Source of the DNA: a virus
Virus record (IMG/VR): IMGVR_UViG_3300009011_000274
Location: 1 to 27,254 of that record
Reading direction: 5' to 3' (one strand)
Length of the DNA: 27,254 nt
The position numbers were made by a program, and so were the translations under genes. Every line of letters starts with the position of its first letter. Position 1 is the stretch's first letter. A model generated the notes under the pieces. That model ran no database searches, was not told where the DNA came from, and saw nothing but the letters and a program-made list of their open reading frames with translations. Shown piece after piece: positions 22,275-27,254 of the stretch.

Positions 22275-23387
22275 TCATCGCAGAAGAACAAGCCTTCGAA
22301 GGTTGTTATTTTGCTTTTGCTCGATATATTTATATGTGATTTTTGCCAAGGCATATGTCAGTGCTAGGGAAATGCAAATTGCGATTATCTGTACCCACAT
22401 TGACTGTAGCGCGGCATCGCCAAATGAAGCCTTAACAATTTTTCTAACGTTCTTCTGGACACCTTCATGGAGTAAGTAAATAGAAAAAGAAAGGTTTCCT
22501 GTGAGCATTAACCATTTAATATCAGGTAGTTTGTTACATCTCTCCAGCTTCAACAACGCCACTGCAAGTAGGGCGCTCGGTACGCCCCACATCATTAACC
22601 GCGAATTATGAAAAACAGGATTATGAAGATTTAAAGCAAAAAATAATGAGGAACATGCGATAACTATCCTCCAGGAGATACTGAGTTTGTTATCCATATT
22701 CTTATAGGTGTAGAAAACGACTAAGCCGAGTAAGAACTCTAAAATTACAGGATTGGTTATCATGCTTAAATATGGAATAGAAAATCTAAACCCTGCTATC
22801 CCGTAGTTCTCTGGAGTCGGCAAAATAAGGAATGGCACTAAAATAAGTGCTATCATGACGGAATTGATAAATAGCCATTTTAAACGGCCTACAAAGAAAG
22901 ATAACGCAACAACTATGTAGAAAAAAATTTCATAGTTGAGTGTCCATCCCTGGCCTACACGCGCACCACCATACAGCGGCCCATAGCTATCAACACCCTC
23001 ACCACCGATCGGTATGAAAAGCATTGATTTTATTGACTCAATGAAAGTCTCATGCGAGCTGCCTACGCTAAGAATGGTAACCAAGTAATAGAGTGGAATG
23101 ATACGTATCAATCTTTTAAGCAAATAGTTTGCCGCTTGCTTTGGGCCAGTGTCGGAAGTCCGTACCGTATACGCAGCAATGAACCCGGATATAACGAAAA
23201 ACATATCCACACCAGACCAACCATTAGACACTAACGAACCAATAATGGTGTTGGGGTCCAGATGGAGAGGGATCGTGAAGTGGAAAAACACTACGAATAG
23301 CGCTGCCACTCCTCTTAGCATTTGAATTGATCTTAGCTGCTGCGCGCGGCTGTCGTAAGAATTATTATTTATCATTATTTGAATCAT
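22275..23387 (-). CDS. Membrane O-acyltransferase (acyltransferase 3 family)
   Basis: The 370-residue integral membrane protein has about ten hydrophobic segments. The N-terminal motif (RSIQMLRGVAALFVVFFHFT) and the segment GWSGVDMFFVISGFIAAY are typical of acyltransferase 3 enzymes such as OafA, which move acetyl groups from the cytoplasm onto cell-surface sugars. In a prophage it is most likely a seroconversion gene that modifies the O-antigen phage receptor. No ribosome site precedes ATG23387; the start lies inside the upstream small membrane-protein gene (23365-23544), so it is probably coupled to it. A TTG at 23411 would add eight residues. The gene is AT-rich, unlike the tail module, and sits opposite to the late operon, so it can be expressed in the lysogen. 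Confidence 0.88.
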   Translation of the reverse strand: MIQIMINNNSYDSRAQQLRSIQMLRGVAALFVVFFHFTIPLHLDPNTIIGSLVSNGWSGVDMFFVISGFIAAYTVRTSDTGPKQAANYLLKRLIRIIPLYYLVTILSVGSSHETFIESIKSMLFIPIGGEGVDSYGPLYGGARVGQGWTLNYEIFFYIVVALSFFVGRLKWLFINSVMIALILVPFLILPTPENYGIAGFRFSIPYLSMITNPVILEFLLGLVVFYTYKNMDNKLSISWRIVIACSSLFFALNLHNPVFHNSRLMMWGVPSALLAVALLKLERCNKLPDIKWLMLTGNLSFSIYLLHEGVQKNVRKIVKASFGDAALQSMWVQIIAICISLALTYALAKITYKYIEQKQNNNLRRLVLLR

Positions 23388-23544
23388 CGTGGCTTGGCAG
23401 AATAACGCCAAGCGTTACAAAAAGAGACATGCTAATCAGCGTCAGTAAGTAAAATGGATTTTTATATACTGAATCCCCAAATGGAGCCCCCAAGCATAAG
23501 AGCACGAACAAGAAAAATACGATATATACGGCTAACTTTTTCAT
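23365..23544 (-). CDS. Small two-helix membrane protein, 59 residues
   Basis: ATG23544 opens a 59-codon frame to the stop at 23365, with GGAAG about 7 bases upstream of the start. The product (KKLAVYIVFFLFVLLCLGAP; then YLLTLISMSLFVTLGVILP) has two strong hydrophobic segments and an acidic polar tail (SHDDSNNDK). It overlaps the acyltransferase start by 23 bases, implying coupled translation and a shared pathway. I do not recognise a family. It could be a helper or partner of the acyltransferase, or an exclusion peptide. Codon use, ribosome site and overlap make it likely to be real even though it is short. Confidence 0.72.
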   Translation of the reverse strand: MKKLAVYIVFFLFVLLCLGAPFGDSVYKNPFYLLTLISMSLFVTLGVILPSHDDSNNDK

Positions 23545-23592
23545 GAAGCATCTTCCGTGAATAAAAATACTAACATAAGAAATTTTACTTTT

Positions 23593-23856
23593 TTAGTTAA
23601 TTGATGCGCCGATTTCTTTCATTTTTCTAAGCACACGTTGAAGTTCATCAGGTTCCAGTTCTAGCTGAGCAGCCATAAAGAACAGCATGTGCAGCCCCAT
23701 AACCCTTGGCGACTCACCCCCCGTGTATTTTCGCCAGTGATTACTTCCTGCCAGACCTGCAAGGTCCGCCATCTGGTTTCCTGTTAACCCAAGCTCGTCT
23801 TTAAGCCGAGCAAGGTCTTCTGGCGCTGGAGGGGTATAGTTTTCAATTAGTGGCAT
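23593..23856 (-). CDS. Small HTH-like regulatory protein, 87 residues
   Basis: The 87-residue protein has a conserved style seen in many lambdoid prophages: LIENYTPPAPEDLARLKDEL, then a helix-turn-helix-like segment (LTGNQMADLAGLAGSNHWRK) and a C-terminal helix with Glu-rich repeats. Its best guess is an Xre-type DNA-binding protein, but the HTH is imperfect and the role is unknown. It lies on the minus strand between the 58-residue membrane gene and the 59-residue one, with a terminator upstream at 23873-23888. AGGTG lies about 5 bases before ATG23856. It may control the minus-strand accessory genes. Confidence 0.65.
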   Translation of the reverse strand: MPLIENYTPPAPEDLARLKDELGLTGNQMADLAGLAGSNHWRKYTGGESPRVMGLHMLFFMAAQLELEPDELQRVLRKMKEIGASIN

Positions 23857-23872
23857 GATGCACCTGTTAAAA

Positions 23873-23888
23873 AAGCCCCGAAGGGCTT
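23873..23888 (-). terminator. Intrinsic terminator after the 58-residue membrane gene
   Basis: On the minus strand AAGCCC-TTCG-GGGCTT is followed by TTTTTT. It lies 6 bases downstream of the stop at 23894 and would end transcription started at the promoter near 24154. Read-through would supply the HTH-like gene. On the plus strand the hairpin lacks a proper T-tract. Confidence 0.8.
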
Positions 23889-23893
23889 ATTTA

Positions 23894-24070
23894 TTAAATT
23901 AGTTTGAGCAATACCGTTGTGATGGTAGCCACTGCGCCGATTAGGCCAGATGCAACCACAATTGGATACCAGGTTGATTCTCTGTTCAGTTTTGACGTCT
24001 CAGCTATCAGCTTTGCAATTTCTGCGTTGATTTTTGCAAGTTCTGCCTGGGTCATCTCTTTAGCGCTCAT
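23894..24070 (-). CDS. Small membrane protein, 58 residues, with own promoter
   Basis: ATG24070 opens 58 codons to 23894. AAGGAAG 5 bases upstream of the start is an excellent ribosome site. The first half is charged and probably a coiled coil (AELAKINAEIAKLIAETSKL), and the second half has one membrane segment (WYPIVVASGLIGAVATITTV). A good promoter lies upstream (24126-24154) and an intrinsic terminator downstream, so it is a one-gene unit likely on in the lysogen. I do not know its function. Placement among lysogenic-conversion genes suggests exclusion of other phages or an envelope role. An overlapping plus-strand frame on the other side is a shadow. Confidence 0.78.
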   Translation of the reverse strand: MSAKEMTQAELAKINAEIAKLIAETSKLNRESTWYPIVVASGLIGAVATITTVLLKLI

Positions 24071-24125
24071 GTTTCTTCCTTTCGGGATGTGCGGGTCTCG
24101 AACAATTCGTTACCCTATGCAAAAG

Positions 24126-24154
24126 AGTGTAGCCCTTTTGGGGCTTCGTGTCAA
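24126..24154 (-). promoter_or_regulatory. Strong sigma-70 promoter for the 58-residue membrane gene
   Basis: On the minus strand TTGACA (24154-24149), 17 bases, TACACT (24131-24126). An inverted repeat, AGCCC-TTTTG-GGGCT (24131-24145), fills part of the spacer and could bind a regulator. The transcript would start about 24118 and carry a leader of roughly 45 bases. Confidence 0.7.
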
Positions 24155-24192
24155 TGCAGATAAAAGGCTGAATAGCGTAAATTATTAAATAT

Positions 24193-24225
24193 TATCGCAG
24201 CCCTTTTGCGGGAAGGGCTGTGATA
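24193..24225 (-). terminator. Hairpin downstream of the DinI-like gene
   Basis: CAGCCCTT (24198-24205) pairs with AAGGGCTG (24213-24220), extended by TATC/GATA (24193-24196 and 24222-24225) across one mismatch. It follows the stop of the DinI-like gene (24249) on the minus strand. The T-tract is broken, so termination may be weak. Confidence 0.5.
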
Positions 24226-24248
24226 GTAATCTCTGGACTTAGACGGGG

Positions 24249-24491
24249 TTAATCTAATGCCAGCCACATATCGGCCTCTTCAAACATCTCCATAACAGCC
24301 TTGCTAATCTGTTCCTTTTCATGCTTGCTCGCATCAGTATTAATCGCAGGCAATGTCATCATCGGCTTAACCCGAACCTCTGCATCTGGAAAGATACGGT
24401 GCACTCTTTTGCTTAGTTCGCCATGAATGATCTCTTTGGCGCCAGGTAAACCATCAAAATTCCTTTTGTCATAAACGAGTTCCACGAACAT
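24249..24491 (-). CDS. DinI-like SOS protein
   Basis: The 80-residue acidic protein resembles DinI and Salmonella Msg[21 protein letters not shown] at the start, a Glu/Lys-rich helix ([18 protein letters not shown]) and a C-terminal EMFEEADMW. DinI binds RecA filaments and tunes SOS induction and UmuD processing. GAGGAG precedes its start. The gene diverges from umuD and shares one LexA box with it (24529-24548), so it is switched on with DNA damage. It probably adjusts RecA-driven cleavage of UmuD and of phage repressor. It is slightly more AT-rich than umuC. Confidence 0.85.
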   Translation of the reverse strand: MFVELVYDKRNFDGLPGAKEIIHGELSKRVHRIFPDAEVRVKPMMTLPAINTDASKHEKEQISKAVMEMFEEADMWLALD

Positions 24492-24504
24492 GCTTTAACT
24501 CCTC

Positions 24505-24548
24505 TTTACTGGGGGATGTCAGAGTATATACTGTATATTTAAACAGTA
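24505..24548. promoter_or_regulatory. Divergent SOS promoters with one perfect LexA box
   Basis: TACTGTATATTTAAACAGTA (24529-24548) is a 20-bp LexA box with perfect outer arms (TACTG/CAGTA). For umuD, TTTACT at 24505 and TATACT at 24527 lie 16 bases apart on the plus strand, next to the box. For the minus-strand DinI-like gene, TTGATA and TATACT flank the box. One LexA dimer should thus repress both genes until damage. Confidence 0.88.
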
Positions 24549-24568
24549 TCAATGAGAGTGAGTGTATC

Positions 24569-24988
24569 ATGCAGTTTTATTCACCGACCGAATTGCGCCA
24601 GATCGTTGGAATACCTTTGTACAGCGATGTTGTGCAGTGTGGCTTCCCATCTCCAGCTGCTGACTATGTGGAACAACGTATCGACTTGAATGAGTTGCTA
24701 ATTGCGCATCCCAGCTCAACGTATTTCGTAAAAGCAGCTGGCGACTCGATGATCGAGGCCGGTATTAGCGACGGGGATCTGCTGGTGGTTGATAGCTCCC
24801 GGACTGCTGAGCATGGGGATATTGTTATTGCCGCGGTAGAAGGGGAATTTACAGTCAAACGTCTGCAGCTACGTCCTACCGTTCAGCTCATTCCAATGAA
24901 TAGCGCGTATTCGCCGATCCTTGTTGGTAGCGAAGATACGCTGGATGTCTTTGGAGTTGTTACTTTCATCGTTAAATCGGCGAGCTGA
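24569..24988 (+). CDS. umuD: UmuD-like Pol V accessory protein (S24 peptidase)
   Basis: The 139-residue protein matches UmuD in length and key sites. The self-cleavage site is C24-G25 (VVQCGFPSP), the nucleophile is S60 (AAGDSMIE), and the general base is K97 (EFTVKRLQL). RecA filaments would trigger cleavage to UmuD', which with UmuC forms the error-prone DNA polymerase V. All three positions keep E. coli numbering, so it should be active. It starts 20 bases after the LexA box and is followed after 2 bases by umuC. Its presence beside the prophage attachment end suggests a phage-carried operon, not the host's own copy. Confidence 0.95.
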   Translation: MQFYSPTELRQIVGIPLYSDVVQCGFPSPAADYVEQRIDLNELLIAHPSSTYFVKAAGDSMIEAGISDGDLLVVDSSRTAEHGDIVIAAVEGEFTVKRLQLRPTVQLIPMNSAYSPILVGSEDTLDVFGVVTFIVKSAS

Positions 24989-24990
24989 GC

Positions 24991-26259
24991 ATGTTTGCGC
25001 TCTGTGACGTTAATTCTTTCTACGCATCATGCGAGACGGTGTTTCGTCCCGATTTGAGGGGGCGGCCGGTGGTCGTTCTCTCAAATAACGATGGCTGTGT
25101 AATCGCACGCAGCGCCGAGGCCAAGGCCGCTGGGATCACAATGGGGGAGCCTTTTTTCAAGCAAAAGGACTTATTCCGGCGCGCCGGGGTTGTTTGCTTC
25201 AGCAGCAACTACGAACTCTATGCTGACATGTCCAACCGGGTGATGACAACGCTTGAGGAAATGAGCCCTCGTGTCGAAATTTACAGTATCGACGAAGCTT
25301 TTTGTGACCTGACTGGTGTACGCAGTTGCCGGGACCTGACGGAGTTCGGCAAAGAAATCCGCGCGACGGTTCTGAAGCGTACGCATCTGACTGTAGGTGT
25401 TGGTATTGCTCAGACTAAAACACTCGCTAAACTCGCCAACCACGCCGCAAAGAAATGGCAGCGGCAGACGGGCGGGGTTGTTGACCTCTCAAATGTCGAT
25501 CGGCAGCGTCGGCTATTGGCTATCGTGCCTGTAGAGGATGTTTGGGGCGTTGGCAGGCGCATCAGTAAGAAGCTGAACGCCATGGGCATTAAAACGGCTC
25601 TGGACCTCTCAGAACAAAGCACCTGGATTATCCGTAAACACTTTAACGTCGTACTGGAGCGAACAGTCAGGGAGTTGCGCGGGGAACCCTGTCTCGACCT
25701 GGAAGAGTTCGCGCCGGCAAAACAGGAAATCGTCTGCAGCCGATCATTCGGAGAACGCGTCACAGATTACGAGCAAATGCGCCAGGCTATCTGCAGTTAT
25801 GCTGCCCGTGGTGCTGAAAAACTGCGTGGTGAGCACCAGTACTGCCGTTTTATTTCGGCGTTCGTGAAGACCTCTCCTTTTGCGCTTAACGAACCATATT
25901 ACGGTAATAGCGCCTCAATGAAGCTTATCACGCCAACACAGGATTCCCGCGACATCATCAACGCCGCGGTAAATTGCCTGGACAAAATCTGGAAAGACGG
26001 ACACCGCTACCAGAAAGCAGGGATAATGCTCGGTGACTTCTTCAGCCAGGGGGTGGCCCAGCTAAACTTGTTCGACGAAAACGCGCCGCGGGCCGGAAGC
26101 GATAAGTTGATGGAGGTGCTTGATCACCTAAACGCGAAAGACGGAAAAGGCACGCTGTACTTCGCCGGACAGGGCATTAAGCAGCAGTGGCAGATGAAGC
26201 GAGAAATGCTTTCGCCGCGGTATACGACGAGGTATTCAGATTTGCTCGTGGTCAGGTGA
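24991..26259 (+). CDS. umuC: UmuC-like translesion DNA polymerase V subunit
   Basis: The 422-residue Y-family polymerase copies past damaged bases. Catalytic acids D6 ([11 protein letters not shown]), D101 and E102 (SIDEAF) are in place, and the beta-clamp motif QLNLF is at 357-361, the same positions as in E. coli UmuC. Full length and intact, so it should be functional with the UmuD gene before it (2-base gap). It ends on the plus strand at 26259, overlapping the 3' end of the convergent SRAP gene by 8 bases. The operon may raise mutation rate in the lysogen or help the phage replicate damaged DNA. Confidence 0.96.
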   Translation: MFALCDVNSFYASCETVFRPDLRGRPVVVLSNNDGCVIARSAEAKAAGITMGEPFFKQKDLFRRAGVVCFSSNYELYADMSNRVMTTLEEMSPRVEIYSIDEAFCDLTGVRSCRDLTEFGKEIRATVLKRTHLTVGVGIAQTKTLAKLANHAAKKWQRQTGGVVDLSNVDRQRRLLAIVPVEDVWGVGRRISKKLNAMGIKTALDLSEQSTWIIRKHFNVVLERTVRELRGEPCLDLEEFAPAKQEIVCSRSFGERVTDYEQMRQAICSYAARGAEKLRGEHQYCRFISAFVKTSPFALNEPYYGNSASMKLITPTQDSRDIINAAVNCLDKIWKDGHRYQKAGIMLGDFFSQGVAQLNLFDENAPRAGSDKLMEVLDHLNAKDGKGTLYFAGQGIKQQWQMKREMLSPRYTTRYSDLLVVR

Positions 26260-26923
26260 CGGGCTCTATTAACTCCGGTCCCTGATTCTTCACATTACCC
26301 ACCGCGCGCGTCACGGCGTGCCAGATAAACTTGTCGGCGGGCACTGCACCGTTGGAAATTATCTCCTCAGCTTCTTTCCCGCCTACATTCTGACGCATCC
26401 ATTCGCGCGCAGCTTCAGGTGACAGAACCAGTGGCCGGCGGTCGTGAATATCGACAAGGCCTTTGTCAGCTGCAGATGTCACGATTAGAAACCCTTCCGC
26501 TTCGTCACCGCGCTCGAATGGTGTGCTGCCGATTGCCGCCATAAATATAGGCTGGCCGTCGGCCCGGTGAATGAAGTAGGGCTGTTTTTTGTCGCCTTCC
26601 TTCTTCCATTCGAACCACCCATCCGCAAAACAGATTGCCCGACCATGCTGCCAGAGAGGCTTGAACATCCTGCTGGTGGCTGCCGTCTCGACGCGCGCGT
26701 TTATCAATGGTGCTTTATCCCACCACCCAGGCGCGTAAGACCACAGGACCGGGTCAAGATGCAACTGTTCGTCGCGTTCGCTCAGCAGCAGAACTTTGGT
26801 TCCGGGCGCTACGTTGTAACGCCCAATAGGCTCGGGGTCATATGCGATATTACGATCGGCTTCGTCGGTCAGGTAAGCTAAGTATTCTTCGCGGGTTTGG
26901 GCTTGTGAAAATCGTCCACACAT
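26252..26923 (-). CDS. SRAP domain protein (YedK/HMCES type), abasic-site shield
   Basis: The 223-residue protein has the full SRAP active site: Cys2 (M-C-G-R-F), N37 and N75 (RYNVAPG; NARVET), E105 (GWFEWK) and H160 (DIHDRRP). YedK and HMCES use Cys2 to form a covalent, protective cross-link with abasic sites in single-stranded DNA. GGAGG lies 7 bases before the start. It converges on umuC, overlapping by 8 bases, and so joins an SOS-type repair island at the prophage end. No LexA box is visible at its own promoter (TATACT-like hexamer near 26950). In prophages SRAP genes often pair with umuDC. It may protect host or phage DNA from abasic-site breakage. Confidence 0.95.
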   Translation of the reverse strand: MCGRFSQAQTREEYLAYLTDEADRNIAYDPEPIGRYNVAPGTKVLLLSERDEQLHLDPVLWSYAPGWWDKAPLINARVETAATSRMFKPLWQHGRAICFADGWFEWKKEGDKKQPYFIHRADGQPIFMAAIGSTPFERGDEAEGFLIVTSAADKGLVDIHDRRPLVLSPEAAREWMRQNVGGKEAEEIISNGAVPADKFIWHAVTRAVGNVKNQGPELIEPVT

Positions 26924-27044
26924 AGAAACCTCCAGCTGGATGTCAGACTGAAAGTATAGGGCAGTGAGAAAAAGTAGCGTGGTGGTAAAGTCTTACAAAC
27001 GGATCGGTGGCAATTAGCTTGTTGTGCCTGATTTTTTGACGGTA

Positions 27045-27075
27045 TTTTTCCCCGGTTTTTCCCCAGTGATTCCCC
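27045..27075. repeat. Three direct repeats of TTTTTCCCC, 11-bp period
   Basis: Copies start at 27045 (TTTTTCCCCGG), 27056 (TTTTTCCCCAG) and 27067 (TGATTCCCCGA), exactly one DNA turn apart. They lie about 60 bases from the tRNA 3' end. This spacing on one helical face fits integrase or excisionase arm sites beside an attachment site. Confidence 0.6.
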
Positions 27076-27093
27076 GAACAAAAAATAGACATG

Positions 27094-27120
27094 AAAAAAC
27101 CAGCCGTAATAGGCTGGTTT
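27094..27120 (-). terminator. Intrinsic terminator of the tRNA-Pro transcript
   Basis: On the minus strand AACCAGCC and GGCTGGTT (27098-27105 and 27112-27119) pair around a six-base loop and run into six Ts. It lies 13 bases after the tRNA 3' end and should stop tRNA transcription before it reaches the SRAP gene. Confidence 0.85.
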
Positions 27121-27170
27121 CTAAGGGAATTTTGGTCGGCACGAGAGGATTTGAACCTCCGACCCCCGAC
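27120..27170. other. Probable attR region at the tRNA 3' end
   Basis: The tRNA 3' end faces the prophage, as when a phage carries the 3' part of a tRNA in its attP core and rebuilds the gene on integration. The b-region side of the phage map (tail fibre, cargo) abuts it, so this is attR. The exact core cannot be fixed without the attL partner outside the window. Confidence 0.45.
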
Positions 27171-27209
27171 ACCCCATGACGGTGCGCTACCAGGCTGCGC
27201 TACGTGCCG
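27133..27209 (-). tRNA. proL: tRNA-Pro (anticodon GGG), proL type
   Basis: Read on the minus strand, 77 bases from 27209 to 27133 begin CGGCACGTAGCGCAGCCTGG and end with the T-arm (GGTTCAAATCC), the pairing acceptor strand CGTGCCG and encoded ACCA. The anticodon loop contains GGG (TCATGGGGTGTC). The acceptor stem CGGCACG/CGTGCCG is perfect. It reads CCC and CCU proline codons. Its promoter is intact to the right and its 3' end points into the prophage, the usual arrangement for a tRNA integration site. Confidence 0.97.
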
Positions 27210-27222
27210 ACGCATAAAAAGA

Positions 27223-27250
27223 ATACTACTCGATTCCGCTTTGAATGCAA
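27223..27250 (-). promoter_or_regulatory. Promoter of the tRNA-Pro gene
   Basis: On the minus strand TTGCAT (27250-27245), 16 bases, TAGTAT (27228-27223), about 13 bases before the mature 5' end at 27209. This end of the window is host chromosome, outside the prophage. Confidence 0.65.
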
Positions 27251-27254
27251 GGGG

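Noticed and set aside
24071-24125. tRNA-like T-arm pattern (GTTCGAGACCC) on the minus strand upstream of the 58-residue gene
   Set aside because: No acceptor stem, D-arm or anticodon arm can be built around it; a chance match in a leader region.
23904-24188. 94-codon plus-strand frame opposite the 58-residue membrane gene
   Set aside because: The opposite strand has a strong promoter, ribosome site and terminator in the right order; this frame has none.
26567-26881. 104-codon plus-strand frame opposite the SRAP gene
   Set aside because: Antisense shadow of a gene with a complete active site; no ribosome site.

Overview
The window is the right-hand two thirds of a temperate, contractile-tailed prophage in an enterobacterium. 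It starts inside the lysis cassette and ends just past an intact tRNA-Pro(GGG) gene. The host call rests on the proL-type tRNA, the phage-21-type lysis genes, the enterobacterial UmuDC, DinI-like and YedK-type proteins, and a canonical LexA box. The genus cannot be fixed from the sequence. The map order (lysis, packaging site, head, tail, accessory region, tRNA) is the prophage order of a lambda-type genome whose attR lies at the tRNA. Integrase, immunity and replication genes would lie to the left of the window.

1-1165: end of a phage-21-like holin, a SAR endolysin, and an Rz spanin with an embedded Rz1 lipoprotein (GTG start). 1281-2785: a lower-GC two-gene insert, a eukaryotic-like Ser/Thr protein kinase overlapping a PP2C phosphatase. 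A nested inverted repeat precedes it and an intrinsic terminator follows it. 2823-3082: no clear gene; it holds two matched 18-bp dyads and a GC-rich candidate cos region. 3083-10923: a lambda-like packaging and head module. This has terminase small and large subunits, a gpW-like connector protein, a portal, a ClpP-type protease fused to a Mu gpT-type capsid protein, a DUF2190-type decoration protein, an FII-like attachment protein and a gpZ-like tail protein.

10932-22244: a P2-like contractile tail, with a probable tail terminator, gpV-like spike, sheath, tube, chaperone gpE/E' (probable frameshift), tape measure, gpU, gpX, gpD, gpW, gpJ, gpI, fibre gpH and a fibre assembly chaperone. The spike gene lies before the sheath instead of beside gpW as in P2. 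Intrinsic terminators sit inside this late operon after the capsid, spike and tube genes, so either antitermination or deliberate attenuation seems likely.

22275-26923: the accessory region. On the minus strand are a membrane O-acyltransferase, two small membrane proteins and a small HTH-like protein, probably for lysogenic conversion or exclusion. Next is an SOS cassette: a DinI-like gene and umuDC diverge from one perfect LexA palindrome, and an SRAP (YedK/HMCES-type) gene converges on umuC. 26924-27254: three TTTTTCCCC-like repeats with an 11-bp period (possible integrase arm sites), the tRNA terminator, the tRNA-Pro gene and its promoter. The most interesting parts are the kinase-phosphatase pair and its control region, followed by the small membrane-protein genes of the accessory region.
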